Shown piece by piece: positions 62,516 through 64,000 of a stretch of DNA of 64,000 bases. Under the pieces are notes generated by a model. The model saw only the letters and a list, made by a program, of their open reading frames with translations. It was not told where the DNA came from and searched no databases. Origin of the DNA: CAWCKS01 sp963763485 (lineage in GTDB: Bacteria; Pseudomonadota; Alphaproteobacteria; Rhizobiales; Xanthobacteraceae); contig CAVXOW010000006.1 in NCBI GenBank assembly GCA_963763485.1, forward strand, positions 186,001 to 250,000, in the 5' to 3' direction. The translations under genes and the position numbers were made by a program. The stretch's first letter is position 1. Every line of letters starts with the position of its first letter.

Positions 62516-64000
62516 TCAACCTTGCCCCAGGGGGAGCGCGACAAAGCGTGACTGGTCGCCCGAGCGAACGCGCATCAGGACACTGTTCTTCTTGTCTGAA
62601 CGCGCGCTGGCGAGCGCGTCGCGAACGTCGGTCGGCGTGCTAACCTCTTTGCCGGCGACCTCGAGAATGACGTCACCTTGCTTGAAACCGCGCTCGCTGG
62701 CCGGGCCGTTGGGATCGACGTTTGTCACCACGACTCCCTGCTTGCCGGCGCCCGCGACGCTCGCCGCCGGCGCGACCGACAGGCCGAGCTTGCCGACATC
62801 GGTTCCACGCGTTGCCGCGGGGCCGTTGTCGTTGTCAGTGTCGGCGCGTGCCTGCGTACTGTTCGGCAACGTGCCGAGCGTGAGGTCGAGGGTCTTGTCC
62901 TGGCCCTTGTGCAGGACATTGAGCTTGACCGCGCTGCCCGGTGCGAAGCCACCGATCGTGCGGGCGAGGTCGCGCGCGTCGTGCACGGGCTGGCCGTTGA
63001 CGCCGGTGATCACGTCGCCGGATTCGATGCCTGCGTTCGCCGCCGGACCGTTTGCTTGCGGTTCGGCAACCAGCGCGCCTTCCGGCTTCTTCATGCCGAG
63101 GCTGTCGGCGATGTCGGGCGTGACCGTCTGGATCTGCACACCGATCCAGCCGCGGCTGACCGAGCCCTTGTCCTTGAGCTGTGCCACCACCGACTTCACA
63201 GTCGACGCGGGGATCGAGAAGGCGATGCCAACGCTACCGCCGGACGGCGAGAAGATCGCCGTGTTTACACCCATCACCTCACCATCCATGTTGAACGAGG
63301 GGCCGCCGGAGTTGCCCTTGTTCACCGGCGCATCGATCTGGATGAAATCGTCGTACGGGCCGTTGCCGATGTCGCGGCCCCGTGCCGAGACGATGCCGGC
63401 GGTGACGGTGCCGCCGAGGCCAAACGGATTGCCGACCGCCAGCACCCAGTCGCCAATCCGCGGTTGACCGTCGGACAGCTTGGCAAATGCGAAGTCGCTG
63501 CGGCCCTCAACCTTGATCAAGGCAAGATCGGTGCGCTGGTCGGTGCCAATAACCTTGGCGTCGTAGGTCTTGCCGTCATCAGTCGTGACCGTCACCTTGT
63601 CGGCGCCGTCGACGACGTGGTTGTTGGTGACGGCGAAACCATCGGCCGAGATGAAGAAGCCGGAACCCTGACCGGTCACCTGGCGCGGGCCGCGAAAGCC
63701 CGGCATGCCATCGGGACCGCCGAAGCGACGGAAGAAGCGTTCCATCGGCGAGCCGGGCGGGAACGGCGAGTCGTCGGAACGATCACTCGAGTTCGGCCTT
63801 CTCGCGGATGTTCACGCGGACCGAAATCACCGATGGTTTGACGCGCTCGACAATGTCGGCAAAGCCGACCGGACGCTGCACCTTGCCGACCTCAGTGGAG
63901 ACCTGGGCGTGCGCGGTCGAGGAGAACACATTTCCGCCTGGCAGGAACGAAGGCGCCAGCGCGAAGGCGCCGGCCGAGACACCACCGACCACCGTCGCCA
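62516..64000 (-). pseudogene. DegP/HtrA periplasmic serine protease, +1 frameshift; 5' end beyond the window
   Basis: Periplasmic protease/chaperone. From the window edge the first frame gives the end of a signal region and the mature start (STAHAQVSTEVGKVQRPVGF; VKPSVISVRVNIREK), then meets TGA near 63,784. The rest is in the next frame: NNHVVDGADKVTV (His), RTDLALIKVEGR (Asp), DAPVNKGNSGGPSFNMDGEV (Ser), and two PDZ domains (about 62,870-63,110 and 62,516-62,790). Removing one G around 63,795-63,800 restores reading. All catalytic residues are intact, and such proteases matter for envelope stress, so a sequencing insertion is at least as likely as a true mutation. Confidence 0.85.

Noticed and set aside
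62678..63841. 387-codon plus-strand frame opposite the HtrA gene
   Set aside because: Shadow frame; protease motifs are all on the minus strand.
1..64000. CRISPR arrays, rRNA or tRNA genes
   Set aside because: Looked for regularly spaced repeats and cloverleaf or rRNA sequences, especially near the integrases; none seen by eye. A tRNAscan/Infernal run would be decisive.

Overview
The window looks like a chromosome segment of an alphaproteobacterium of the Bradyrhizobium/Nitrobacteraceae type. The reasons are the GC-rich coding style, the htrA - response regulator - histidine kinase - glnE gene order at the right end, FixK/FNR-type boxes, and intergenic repeats of the kind I recall from Bradyrhizobium. 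It mixes a low-oxygen/energy-stress cluster, several decayed mobile regions and an ordinary core-genome block. I saw no rRNA, tRNA or CRISPR array.

Region by region. 1-3.3 kb: a P-type cation ATPase cut by the window edge, a VIT1/CCC1-type metal transporter and a cytochrome b561, with a FixK-like box between the last two. 3.3-14.2 kb: an interspersed repeat, then a prophage-like or satellite element. It holds a tyrosine integrase, a ParB-like remnant, an AlpA-like HTH, a primase/helicase broken by three frameshifts, a small DNA methyltransferase and an HTH protein. 14.2-22.2 kb: a PPK2 polyphosphate kinase and a complete N-type ATPase operon (atpDCQRBEFAG, minus strand), with frameshifts in atpR and atpE. 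23.2-31.8 kb: acetate kinase, glucokinase, a beta-phosphoglucomutase/GH65 phosphorylase fusion, phosphoketolase and a histidine phosphatase. Together these could turn a disaccharide into acetate and ATP without oxygen. 32-36.8 kb: a SpoIIAA-like protein, a zinc alcohol dehydrogenase, a membrane glycosyltransferase-like protein and an HPP protein. 36.9-38.6 kb: remnants of a resolvase, a terminase-small-subunit-like protein and a DNA methylase, around an Flp pilin gene. 38.75-40.4 kb: a fluoride riboswitch followed by a cation:proton antiporter and a DUF190 gene. 40.86-41.33 kb: a peroxiredoxin-like gene whose redox cysteine codon is TGA, followed by a SECIS-like hairpin, so a selenoprotein candidate. 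41.5-48.6 kb: a nitroreductase remnant, a YedK-type protease, a cold-shock protein, a PAS protein, an IS1182-like element with a nonsense codon, an HTH protein and a broken integrase. 48.7-64 kb: core metabolism and signalling, comprising a CoA transferase, nitronate monooxygenase, MDR reductase, a CDF transporter, a PAS histidine kinase, glnE, a two-component pair and an HtrA protease.

The genes of the first half fit an oxygen-limited lifestyle: substrate-level ATP formation, polyphosphate use, an accessory rotary ATPase and metal/redox carriers, partly under FixK/FNR-like control. At least nine genes carry a frameshift, and nearly all are net +1. This could be decay in accessory DNA or systematic insertion error in the assembly, so 'pseudogene' calls for atpE, atpR and htrA should be read with that in mind.
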